Shown here: in pieces, positions 40,548 through 47,264 of the stretch
Position numbering within the stretch: the first letter of the stretch is position 1
Layout: every line of letters begins with the position of its first letter
NCBI GenBank assembly: GCA_017395105.1
Contig: JAFPWD010000049.1
Location: forward strand, 1-48,676
DNA from: Clostridia bacterium
Lineage (GTDB): Bacteria; Bacillota; Clostridia; Christensenellales; CAG-138
Length of the DNA: 48,676 nucleotides
Direction of reading: 5' to 3'
Program-made: the position numbers and the translations under genes
The notes under the pieces: model-generated
What the model was told of the DNA's origin: nothing
Databases searched by the model: none
Seen by the model: only the letters and a program-made list of their open reading frames with translations

Positions 40548-41126
40548 ATGAAAATACTTCTTCTCGGCGGAAGCAAGAGCGGCAAAAGCATGCTTGCGCA
40601 GCGCCTTATTAAAGCGCTTTCGGATGAGGACGGCTCAAAGCCCGTTTACTGGGCAACCATGGAGCCTACCGACGGCGAGGACAGATCGCGCATCGAAAGA
40701 CATATCCTCGAGCGTGAGGGCTGGGGCTTTGAAACGGTTGAATGCGCCGTAAACATCTGCGCCTTCCTTCCCAAGCTCGATAAAAACGCCGCCGTGCTGT
40801 TCGACAGCATAACCGCCATCGCCGCAAACGAAATGTTCGGCACGGCGAAAAGCGGCTATCTGAGCGAGCCGGATAAAACGGCCGAAGTGCGCGCCGCACG
40901 GGAGCTTGAGCTTCTGATGGGCGCGGCAAAGCATACCGTGCTCGTTTGCGATGAGATCTTTCGCGACGGCATGAAATTTGACGAAACTACCGAGAATTAT
41001 CGCCGCGCACTTGCGAATATCTGCCGCGGGCTTGCCGAAAGCTGCGATGCGGTATGCGAGGTCGTTTGCGGAAATATCAAGCTCCACAAGGGCAAGCTGC
41101 CCTTTTTTGACGGGAAAAACTTATGA
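40548..41126 (+). CDS. cobU: Adenosylcobinamide kinase/guanylyltransferase-like protein CobU
   Basis: 192 residues of the CobU/CobP family, which phosphorylates adenosylcobinamide and transfers GMP. Walker A G-G-S-K-S-G-K-S (6-13) and the R-I-E-R-H-I-L-E-R-E-G-W segment (matching R-I-x-x-H-R-x-R-R-P-x-x-W; the His carries GMP in CobU) are present. The usual N-E-V-G-x-G-I-V-P segment is replaced by D-E-I-F-R-D-G-M-K-F, so the C-terminal half is divergent. The ATG at 40548 begins the family's first strand; a longer frame to 40482 overlaps cobT. It overlaps cobS by 4 nt. Confidence 0.85.
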   Translation: MKILLLGGSKSGKSMLAQRLIKALSDEDGSKPVYWATMEPTDGEDRSRIERHILEREGWGFETVECAVNICAFLPKLDKNAAVLFDSITAIAANEMFGTAKSGYLSEPDKTAEVRAARELELLMGAAKHTVLVCDEIFRDGMKFDETTENYRRALANICRGLAESCDAVCEVVCGNIKLHKGKLPFFDGKNL

Positions 41127-41884
41127 AGCTTTGGTTCTACGCCTTCTTTATGGCATGGGGAATGTTTCTCTCCGTGCCATGTCCGTTTCCGAAATGGGAT
41201 GAAAAAGCGCGGGGCAGGATGCTTGCCTGCCTGCCGCTCATAGGCATACTTATAGGCGCACTTTGGGCGCTTGCGGCGTTCCTTCTCGGGCGCTTTTACT
41301 GCCCAAAGCCTATAGCCGCATTCGTGCTTGCGATGCTGCCGTTTCTTCTGACGGGCTTTCTGCACCTCGACGGCTATTCGGACGTTTGCGATGCGATCCT
41401 CTCGCGCCGAGACCTCGAAACCCGCCAAAGGATACTCAAGGACCCGCATATCGGCGCATTCGGCGTTATCGCAATAGTGCTGCTGCTGATCGCGCAGTTC
41501 GCGCTGTTTCTTTCCGCAAATGAGCCTGTGCTCTCATTCCGTGCGCTTCTGCCGCTCGCGCTGATACCCGTTGCCACCCGCGCCTGCGCTTCGATGGCGG
41601 TCACGCTTCTAAAGCCGATGAAAACCAGCCAGTATGCGCACATGGATAAAAACAGCGCGAAAAAGCATATTCTGCTTCCGGCGTTCATGATAGCGGCTTC
41701 GATCGCGCTTCCGCTCGTTTTCTGCGGCTTGCACGGCCTTGCACCGCTCGCCTCGGCACTGTTCTACTGCCTGTTCGCGGTTCGCGGATATAAAAATCTC
41801 GACGGCATGAACGGCGATATCTCGGGCTATGCGCTCACGCTCGGCGAGCTTTTCGGCATAGCGGTATTCGTTCTTGTAAAATAA
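41123..41884 (+). CDS. cobS: Adenosylcobinamide-GDP ribazoletransferase CobS
   Basis: 253 residues, membrane protein with about seven segments. CobS joins adenosylcobinamide-GDP with alpha-ribazole (phosphate) to close the nucleotide loop. Family motifs: F-L-S-V-P-C-P-F-P near the start, G-F-L-H-L-D-G-Y-S-D-V-C-D-A with acidic residues for Mg2+, R-I-L-K-D-P-H-I-G-A-F-G and the end G-M-N-G-D-I-S-G-Y-A. The ATG overlaps the cobU stop (41123-41126). Confidence 0.95.
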   Translation: MKLWFYAFFMAWGMFLSVPCPFPKWDEKARGRMLACLPLIGILIGALWALAAFLLGRFYCPKPIAAFVLAMLPFLLTGFLHLDGYSDVCDAILSRRDLETRQRILKDPHIGAFGVIAIVLLLIAQFALFLSANEPVLSFRALLPLALIPVATRACASMAVTLLKPMKTSQYAHMDKNSAKKHILLPAFMIAASIALPLVFCGLHGLAPLASALFYCLFAVRGYKNLDGMNGDISGYALTLGELFGIAVFVLVK

Positions 41885-41907
41885 TTTTAATAAATTTGGA
41901 GTACGGT

Positions 41908-42282
41908 ATGGAGCTTATCATAGGCGGCGCGTATCAGGGCAAGCTGACTTGGGCTGTTAAGGAAAAGGGCTTGGATGCTTCAGAGCTTTGCGATCTGTCG
42001 CAGAGCTTTCCTTCATGCGCCTTTTGCTGCTTCTATCACCTCGAGGCGCTGAGCCGCCGCGCCGTGGAGGCGGGCATGAGCGCCGATGAAATGCTGGATA
42101 GGCTCGATCCGTTCATCGAAAACTCGGTCGTGATATCGCGCGAGATAGGCTCGGGAATAGTGCCGATGGATGCCTTCGAGCGGCTTTGGCGCGAGGAGCA
42201 CGGCAGGCTCCTTTCCATGCTCGCTTCGCGTGCAAACAGGGTAACGCGCATATTCTGCGGCCTTGCGGAGGTGCTCAAATGA
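41908..42282 (+). CDS. Second, short CobU-like protein
   Basis: 124 residues, against about 180 for CobU. It starts with the CobU-type first strand and loop L-I-I-G-G-A-Y-Q-G-K-L, but the residue after the Walker lysine is Leu instead of Ser/Thr, and the R-H-x-x-R-R guanylylation segment is missing. The C-terminal part S-R-E-I-G-S-G-I-V-P followed by R-x-x-R-I-F-C-G-L matches CobU well: exactly the part that is degenerate in the other CobU of this operon. GGAG lies 6 nt before the ATG at 41908. It overlaps the cobC gene by 4 nt. Confidence 0.75.
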   Translation: MELIIGGAYQGKLTWAVKEKGLDASELCDLSQSFPSCAFCCFYHLEALSRRAVEAGMSADEMLDRLDPFIENSVVISREIGSGIVPMDAFERLWREEHGRLLSMLASRANRVTRIFCGLAEVLK

Positions 42283-42854
42283 AGCTGACCATGATACGCC
42301 ACGGCAAAACCGAGGGCAATATAAAGGGGCTCTACTACGGAAAAACCGATCTGCCGCTTCTTCCGGAGGGCATGAAGGCGCTCGAGGTGCTCAAGCAGAA
42401 CTGCGCCTATCCTCAGGCAAAAAAATATTACACAAGCGGAATGCTTCGCACGGAGCAGACCTTTTGCATACTCTATGGCGATATTCCGCACGAAGTCCTT
42501 CACGATCTTCGCGAGATAGACTGCGGCGATTTTGAGATGCGCTCATACGAGCAGCTCAAGGACGATCCAGCTTTTCAAGAGTGGATAACCGGCGATAATG
42601 AAGCTAATATCTGCCCGAACGGCGAAAGCGGAAACGCCGTGACCGAGCGTGCGCTTGCTGCGCTTGAGCCGATCATAGCGGCGGGGGAGGATGCAGTGAT
42701 AATCACCCACAGCGGCGTTATCGGCGGCGTATTATGCAGGCTTTTCGGCAAAGGCACGCGCTACGACTATAAGGCGGAGCCGGGCTTCGGCTTCACAGTT
42801 GAATTTGTTGACGGCAAGCCGGTTTCAATAGAAAAAACGCCGCTCCCGCTTTAA
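42279..42854 (+). CDS. cobC: Histidine phosphatase, alpha-ribazole phosphatase-like (CobC)
   Basis: 191 residues of the phosphoglycerate-mutase-like superfamily: phospho-acceptor R-H-G (7-9) in M-I-R-H-G-K-T-E-G-N, a second arginine in S-G-M-L-R-T-E-Q-T, acid E-I-D-C-G-D-F-E and the second His in I-I-T-H-S-G-V-I-G-G. Context in a cobT-cobU-cobS operon makes it the likely alpha-ribazole-5'-phosphate phosphatase. The start overlaps the previous stop (ATGA at 42279-42282). It is the last gene of the operon. Confidence 0.88.
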   Translation: MKLTMIRHGKTEGNIKGLYYGKTDLPLLPEGMKALEVLKQNCAYPQAKKYYTSGMLRTEQTFCILYGDIPHEVLHDLREIDCGDFEMRSYEQLKDDPAFQEWITGDNEANICPNGESGNAVTERALAALEPIIAAGEDAVIITHSGVIGGVLCRLFGKGTRYDYKAEPGFGFTVEFVDGKPVSIEKTPLPL

Positions 42855-42898
42855 AAGTGAGAACGGCGCAAGCCTGTGATAGAATAATTAATTTATTT

Positions 42899-42950
42899 TA
42901 GGAAAACTCCGCAGGAGCTTCCACATTCAATTATTCACTATTCATTATTT
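42899..42950 (+). repeat. Interspersed hairpin-tail repeat, copy B
   Basis: An imperfect stem (GGAAAACTCC / GGAGCTTCC around GCA) is followed by CAATTATTCAC and ATTCATTATT. It lies between the convergent cobC and SIMPL genes; the tail contains the stop codon and last codons of the SIMPL gene. Confidence 0.65.
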
Positions 42951-43606
42951 GAGCATATCTCCCAGGTAAAAGTCACCGAATCGCTCGAGCGGATATCGTC
43001 CGGCGAAAGCTGCGCATCGAAGCTTGCGCCGAATGCGGCGGACTCGTTCTTTGCGCGCGTGAAGTTGGTGGGGGAAAACAGGTTCACGTCGCCCCAGTTG
43101 TAATCTATATTGATAAGCTCCCCGAGCGAAACGCCCGAGGCGGCGCAGAGTATCTCCGCCCTCTGCCGCGCGTTTTTCGCCGCGCTTTCGAGCAGCTTTT
43201 CCTTGATCGCAGCGGTGTCCTTAACGGTGAAGGAAAGGTTGAACTGCGGCTTTGCATCGCATGAAGCAATGGCGGAGAGCGTTTTGGAAAGATTCTCGTT
43301 TGTGAAATCGAATTCGAGCTTCAGCGAATGGAAGCACCTATAGCCCGCGAAAACGCTGCGATACATGCCGTTTTCATCACGCGTATCCTCGTAGTTCGTA
43401 TGAATATTGAAGTCCATCGTTTTGAGCGAGCCTTTTTCATAGCCGACAGCTTCAAGTGCTGCGTTAAGATCGGCGATCTGCCCGTTCGCGGTGCGGATAG
43501 CGTTTTCGTATTCCCTGTCCTTGGTTTCGATGGTCATATTCAGCACAACGCGATCCGGCTTGGTTTTCGCGGTGCCGATGCCTTTAACGGTGATGGTTCG
43601 TTTCAT
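42938..43606 (-). CDS. SIMPL-domain (DUF541) protein
   Basis: 222 residues of the SIMPL/DUF541 family: start I-T-V-K-G-I-G-T-A-K-T-K-P-D-R-V-V-L-N-M, the middle Y-R-C-F-H-S-L-K-L-E and R-A-E-I-L-C-A-A-S-G-V-S-L-G-E-L. Homologues form oligomeric shells and are implicated in stress tolerance. No signal peptide is seen although many relatives are secreted. GGAGG precedes the ATG. The last residues (N-N-E) are encoded by the interspersed repeat. Confidence 0.88.
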   Translation of the reverse strand: MKRTITVKGIGTAKTKPDRVVLNMTIETKDREYENAIRTANGQIADLNAALEAVGYEKGSLKTMDFNIHTNYEDTRDENGMYRSVFAGYRCFHSLKLEFDFTNENLSKTLSAIASCDAKPQFNLSFTVKDTAAIKEKLLESAAKNARQRAEILCAASGVSLGELINIDYNWGDVNLFSPTNFTRAKNESAAFGASFDAQLSPDDIRSSDSVTFTWEICSNNE

Positions 43607-43639
43607 TGCTTTCCTCCTTATTAAAACGGTTATAAACAG

Positions 43640-43668
43640 ATTATAACGCCTATTCGCGGATTTTTCAA
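43640..43668 (-). promoter_or_regulatory. Sigma-A promoter of the SIMPL gene
   Basis: On the minus strand TTGAAA (43663-43668), 17-nt spacer, TATAAT (43640-43645). Confidence 0.8.
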
Positions 43669-43692
43669 ATAAAAAACACCGAATTTTTTACA

Positions 43693-44070
43693 TCAAAATT
43701 CATAATTATCCGTAATAAGCGCGATAAGCTCATCCTCTGTGATCTCAAGCCTCTTCAGCGAAGCAAAGCTCGCTTTTAGCTCCGAAAGCGCAAGCTCGAG
43801 CCGCCGTTCGCACCGCTCATCCTCGTTAAGCTCGGAAACGAAGCATCCGCGCCCGACCATCGTAACTATGAAGCCGTCGCGCTCAAGCTCTTCCCAGGCG
43901 CGCTTTATTGAGATAACGCTTATCCCGAGGCTGCTTGCAAGCGCACGAATGGGCGGCAGGGGAGTGCCGCCTGTAAGCTTTCCCGTCACGATCTGAAACG
44001 CAAGCTGCTCGTAGAGCTGGCGATAGATCGGTTTATCGGAGGTATTCAGTATCGAAAGGGATATTTCCAT
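43693..44070 (-). CDS. GntR family transcriptional regulator (YtrA-like)
   Basis: 125 residues. Winged helix-turn-helix with the GntR pattern P-I-Y-R-Q-L-Y-E-Q-L, L-P-P-I-R-A-L-A-S-S-L-G-I-S, A-W-E-E-L-E-R-D-G-F-I and G-R-G-C-F-V; the C-terminal domain is only about 45 helical residues, as in the YtrA subfamily that controls ABC-2 transporters. An upstream ATG at 44079 overlaps the permease stop (44076-44079) and is the alternative start. It is the last gene of the operon, unlike the usual order with the regulator first. Confidence 0.88.
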   Translation of the reverse strand: MEISLSILNTSDKPIYRQLYEQLAFQIVTGKLTGGTPLPPIRALASSLGISVISIKRAWEELERDGFIVTMVGRGCFVSELNEDERCERRLELALSELKASFASLKRLEITEDELIALITDNYEF

Positions 44071-44075
44071 GGGAA

Positions 44076-44750
44076 TCATATCTCCGCATTTTCGTAGCGG
44101 CGCGAGGCAATGAAGTATGCGATAGCGTTTACGATCACGAACACCGCGAGCGCACCCAGAAGGATGGGAAGCTGGCGAAGAAGCTCGGCGCGGGACGTGC
44201 CGTTCAAAAACAGCTTTCCGCCATGAGGTCTGCAAACAAGGTTTTCGATCCCGAATGAAACAACTGAAAACGCCAGCATGCCCAAAAAGCTTCGGAACTG
44301 GACTTTGAACTGCTTGTGGTACGCGCCCGGGATTACGATTATGTTGTAAACGGCATAGCCGAGCAGCACGAGCGCGTAGAGGGTAATATTGATCCTCATG
44401 CCCGCTGCGTTCTCCAACCCGGTGTTTGAGATGAATCGGCTTGCCAAGAATGCGCAGGGTACTGTTAGCACGAGAAGCGTAAGCTCGTAGAGCGAAACGG
44501 TCAATACCCTTGCAAGCACGCTCTCGCGCTTTTGAACGGGCAGAAGCCCGCTGAATTCATGATCTCTTCCCTGCACGTCGAGCGTGAAAATATTCATTAT
44601 TGCGATAAGCACGTAGAAGAAACCGACTATACGCGGATAAACGGGAATGAACATCATTCCGCAGGCAAGGACGAAAAACATGATCGCAGTCGGGTGCAGC
44701 AGAAGCGAGAGATCCTTTCGGATAAGGTTTTTAACGTTGGAAAAAGACAT
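44076..44750 (-). CDS. ABC-2 type permease
   Basis: 224 residues with six membrane segments and little soluble part, of the small ABC2_membrane_5-like kind that pairs with GntR regulators (L-D-V-Q-G-R-D-H-E-F-S-G-L-L-P-V in the first cytosolic loop is typical). The ATG at 44750 is used because GGGAGG lies 6 nt upstream; the frame also runs to 44768, where it would overlap the ATPase stop. With the ATPase upstream it forms an exporter, substrate unknown. Confidence 0.85.
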   Translation of the reverse strand: MSFSNVKNLIRKDLSLLLHPTAIMFFVLACGMMFIPVYPRIVGFFYVLIAIMNIFTLDVQGRDHEFSGLLPVQKRESVLARVLTVSLYELTLLVLTVPCAFLASRFISNTGLENAAGMRINITLYALVLLGYAVYNIIVIPGAYHKQFKVQFRSFLGMLAFSVVSFGIENLVCRPHGGKLFLNGTSRAELLRQLPILLGALAVFVIVNAIAYFIASRRYENAEI

Positions 44751-44764
44751 TTCGGTTCCTCCCT

Positions 44765-45634
44765 TCATCCCTCATGGCGCTCGTATTTTTCAGTGTAGAG
44801 CATTATGGATTCGATATCGGCCTTGGCGGTTTTGAGACCGTCCGCAAGATAAAGCTCGCTTGCGCGGATAAGCCCCGTGAAGCCGAACGGCGTTTCCTTG
44901 ATGCCTATGAGCGCGGCGCGAAGACCTTCGCTCATATCGTCCCTTCCGCCCTGAACGAGCCGATATCCGCCGATTATCTGCTCGCGGTCGCCCGTCATCG
45001 CGATCTCGCCGTCCTTTATGTAAACGATATGGTCGGCGCATTTATCAAGGTCGGAGGTGATATGCGTTGAAAACAGGATGCTTCTCTCACCGCTCTCCAC
45101 AAACTCGCGGAAGATATCGATTATCTCATCGCGCGAAACGGGATCGAGCCCGCTGGTGGGCTCGTCGAGAATGAGCAGCCTCGCATCGTGCGAAAGCGCG
45201 AGAGCGAGAGCGTATTTGACCTTCATTCCCGCAGAAAGCTCCTTGATGCGCTTATTCTCGTCAAGCTCGAATTTCCTTAGCAGTTCGCAGTATTTTTCAT
45301 CGCTCCAATTCTTATAGAACCGCTTGAACGCCCTCGTTACCGCCCGCAGCCTTTTCGTTTCATGGTATGAAAAGCCGCCGAAAACAACGCCGATATCCTG
45401 CTTGCATTCCGCTTCGTGCTCCGGCATCGATTTGGAAAAGAGTGAAACCTCGCCCGAATCCCTCGGGGAAAGCCCGAGCATCACCTTGAGCGTGGTGGTT
45501 TTGCCCGCACCGTTTCGGCCAATAAAGCCGGTGATATAGCCGCTCGGCACGGAAAAGCCGACATTCTTCAGCTCGAAGCCGCCGGGGCCGGGGTACGTCT
45601 TGCAGAGGTTCTTGGTTTCAAGAGCAATGGACAT
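44765..45634 (-). CDS. ABC transporter ATP-binding protein
   Basis: 289 residues: Walker A G-R-N-G-A-G-K-T-T (near 39), Q-loop V-F-G-G-F-S, signature L-S-A-G-M-K-V-K, Walker B L-L-I-L-D-E-P-T-S-G-L-D, H-loop F-S-T-H-I. The signature begins L-S-A-G instead of L-S-G-G, as is common in this GntR-linked subfamily. First gene of the operon; AGGAGG stands 7 nt before the ATG at 45634. It lies under a promoter whose -10 region carries an inverted repeat. Confidence 0.92.
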   Translation of the reverse strand: MSIALETKNLCKTYPGPGGFELKNVGFSVPSGYITGFIGRNGAGKTTTLKVMLGLSPRDSGEVSLFSKSMPEHEAECKQDIGVVFGGFSYHETKRLRAVTRAFKRFYKNWSDEKYCELLRKFELDENKRIKELSAGMKVKYALALALSHDARLLILDEPTSGLDPVSRDEIIDIFREFVESGERSILFSTHITSDLDKCADHIVYIKDGEIAMTGDREQIIGGYRLVQGGRDDMSEGLRAALIGIKETPFGFTGLIRASELYLADGLKTAKADIESIMLYTEKYERHEG

Positions 45635-45661
45635 GGTTTGCGCCTCCTTTTCGAACCAACA

Positions 45662-45690
45662 ATATTGTGCATATTGGTTATACACAATAT
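45662..45690. promoter_or_regulatory. Putative GntR operator
   Basis: Perfect 8-bp arms ATATTGTG (45662-45669) and CACAATAT (45683-45690) with 13 nt between them. One arm overlaps the -10 hexamer, so binding by the operon's own GntR regulator would block transcription. Confidence 0.65.
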
Positions 45691-45714
45691 AACACCGGTC
45701 GACAGCTTTGTCAA
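45686..45714 (-). promoter_or_regulatory. Sigma-A promoter of the ABC-GntR operon
   Basis: On the minus strand TTGACA (45709-45714), 17-nt spacer, TATATT (45686-45691). Between 45715 and 45905 I see no gene. Confidence 0.8.
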
Positions 45715-45905
45715 CGGGTGCGAAAAATATATTGCTTAACAGCCGCTTGCGGAGCAGAGCTATAGCATGAAGGTCATAGCTTCGTCGTGATCCATATCGC
45801 CGTTTATAATACCGGACGCGAATATAGATATGAATAAACGGGTGAACGAAAAAATCCGTACAAACCGATGTTTCCGAAATGCCACGATTGAGGGGTTGAA
45901 ATATC

Positions 45906-45934
45906 TTGACGGGAGCGGAATTTTATATTATACT
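45906..45934 (+). promoter_or_regulatory. Sigma-A promoter of the VWA operon
   Basis: TTGACG (45906-45911), 17-nt spacer, TATACT (45929-45934). Confidence 0.75.
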
Positions 45935-45955
45935 ACAGTCATTGGAGATGACAAT

Positions 45956-46363
45956 ATGCTTGAGCGAAGCTTGCGAACAACACAAAGAAAAATAAAGGCG
46001 GTGGGGGAGGATATCCTCACCGTGCAGAAGGCGATCGGCGAGGTGCTCGCAAGCCGCATCGAGCCCGGCGATGCCGGGGTCATTTTCAGATGCAGGCTGC
46101 TTTTGAACCGCTGCCGCGCCATGGACGAGGAGCTTACAGAGCTCTACACCAAGCTTCCCGAAACAGGGAACGCTGCTGTAACAAGGAGCCTGTGCCTTCA
46201 GAATAAACAGCTCATCGAGCTTCAAAGAAGCACGCTTGCTTCGCTTCTTGAAAGCTTTATGCGCAGCGAAAGCGCGCTTGATGAAGCAAAGCAAATGGAG
46301 CTTCTTGCCGAGTCCTTGAAGCTCGGAGAAAGGATAAAGAAAAATGCTCGGAAAGATCGTTAA
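45956..46363 (+). CDS. Helical protein of unknown function
   Basis: 135 residues, predicted nearly all helix, basic at the end (L-G-E-R-I-K-K-N-A-R-K-D-R), no signal peptide. The ATG at 45956 is used because GGAGATG is just upstream and the promoter ends at 45934; the longer frame starting at 45830 would begin before the promoter. I recognise no family. It overlaps the next gene by 20 nt, so the two are coupled. Confidence 0.7.
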   Translation: MLERSLRTTQRKIKAVGEDILTVQKAIGEVLASRIEPGDAGVIFRCRLLLNRCRAMDEELTELYTKLPETGNAAVTRSLCLQNKQLIELQRSTLASLLESFMRSESALDEAKQMELLAESLKLGERIKKNARKDR

Positions 46364-47135
46364 GAAGAATATCGGCTGGATCCTGCTTGCCGCAGCTGCT
46401 GCGGCGGCGCTGCTGATAGTGAACGCATCGAAGGAATGGATCCTTCAAAACTACGGCACGAACACCTTCAAGGTGTACGACAGGGCGCTGTCCTATATCG
46501 CGGGAGCGGCGGCAGGCTGGCTTATAATAAGCCTTATAATCAGCTCGGTTCGCATCGCGGGCGAGCAAAAGGACCGAGACCGCACCGCAAAGGAGCTCGA
46601 GGAACTCAAAAGAAGGAAGGAGATAGAGGAGCGCAGCGCCAAGGCGAAGCTGAACGTCAAAGGCCCCCTCAAGGATGAAGTTATCTTCGAACGCATGAAG
46701 AGTTGGCTGAACGAGGCCTGGGGAAGGATGACCACCACCGAGATCCCCGCGCTTATGAGCGATATCCTGCGCCAGATGGACGAAATGAACGGCTATCAGG
46801 CAAAGCTCGGCCGCCTTCTTACAAACAACGGTGCGGATTATCTGGACGACACGAACGGCGTTCTTGAAAGCGTGGAGCAGAGCATCCTGCGCAAGGTGCG
46901 CAAGGTTCTAAACTGCTTCGTGGTGTACGAGACCGACAGCGCGGAGGACGTTCAAAAGATGCAGGAGCTTCTTAAAGAAACACGCGATTCAAACGAGGCT
47001 CAGCTGAACAACGTTAAGGAATTCCTCTTTGCGATAACCGATTTCCTTAATAAGCAGGGCGACGACAACAGCGGCGCCGAGAAGCTGGATATCTATAAGA
47101 GGACGATACTCGAGTCGATAAGCGATGCGGAGTGA
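46344..47135 (+). CDS. Membrane-anchored coiled-coil protein (XpaC-like layout)
   Basis: 263 residues: two membrane segments (about 10-28 and 48-67), a charged coiled coil (E-Q-K-D-R-D-R-T-A-K-E-L-E-E-L-K-R-R-K-E, 75-100) and a helical cytosolic domain with L-R-K-V-R-K-V-L-N-C-F-V-V-Y. This layout resembles the XpaC family (5-bromo-4-chloroindolyl phosphate hydrolysis), which is often encoded with TelA and VWA proteins; the match is weak and not confirmed. GGAGAAAGGA precedes the ATG. Confidence 0.6.
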   Translation: MLGKIVKKNIGWILLAAAAAAALLIVNASKEWILQNYGTNTFKVYDRALSYIAGAAAGWLIISLIISSVRIAGEQKDRDRTAKELEELKRRKEIEERSAKAKLNVKGPLKDEVIFERMKSWLNEAWGRMTTTEIPALMSDILRQMDEMNGYQAKLGRLLTNNGADYLDDTNGVLESVEQSILRKVRKVLNCFVVYETDSAEDVQKMQELLKETRDSNEAQLNNVKEFLFAITDFLNKQGDDNSGAEKLDIYKRTILESISDAE

Positions 47136-47150
47136 GGGAACGCCCGAATT

Positions 47151-47210
47151 GAGTAATGAACGATGAACAGTGAATAGTTGAGGTGGAAATTTCCACTGGG
47201 AATTTCTCGG
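47151..47210 (-). repeat. Interspersed hairpin-tail repeat, copy C (inverted)
   Basis: Read on the minus strand: GAAATTCCC / GGAAATTTC stem (47198-47206 and 47186-47194, one G-T pair), then CAACTATTCAC and two further ATTCA/GTTCA-type units. Same order as copy A, opposite orientation; it lies 15 nt after a stop codon. Confidence 0.65.
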
Positions 47211-47264
47211 GATAAAAACCAGATAGTCAAAACATCGAACAACAAAAAGAAAAGGAGAAAAACA

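Noticed and set aside
45740-45840. Possible gene remnant on the minus strand (frame with G-D-M-D-H-D-E-A-M)
   Set aside because: Only about 25 codons, no start with a ribosome-binding site and no recognised family.
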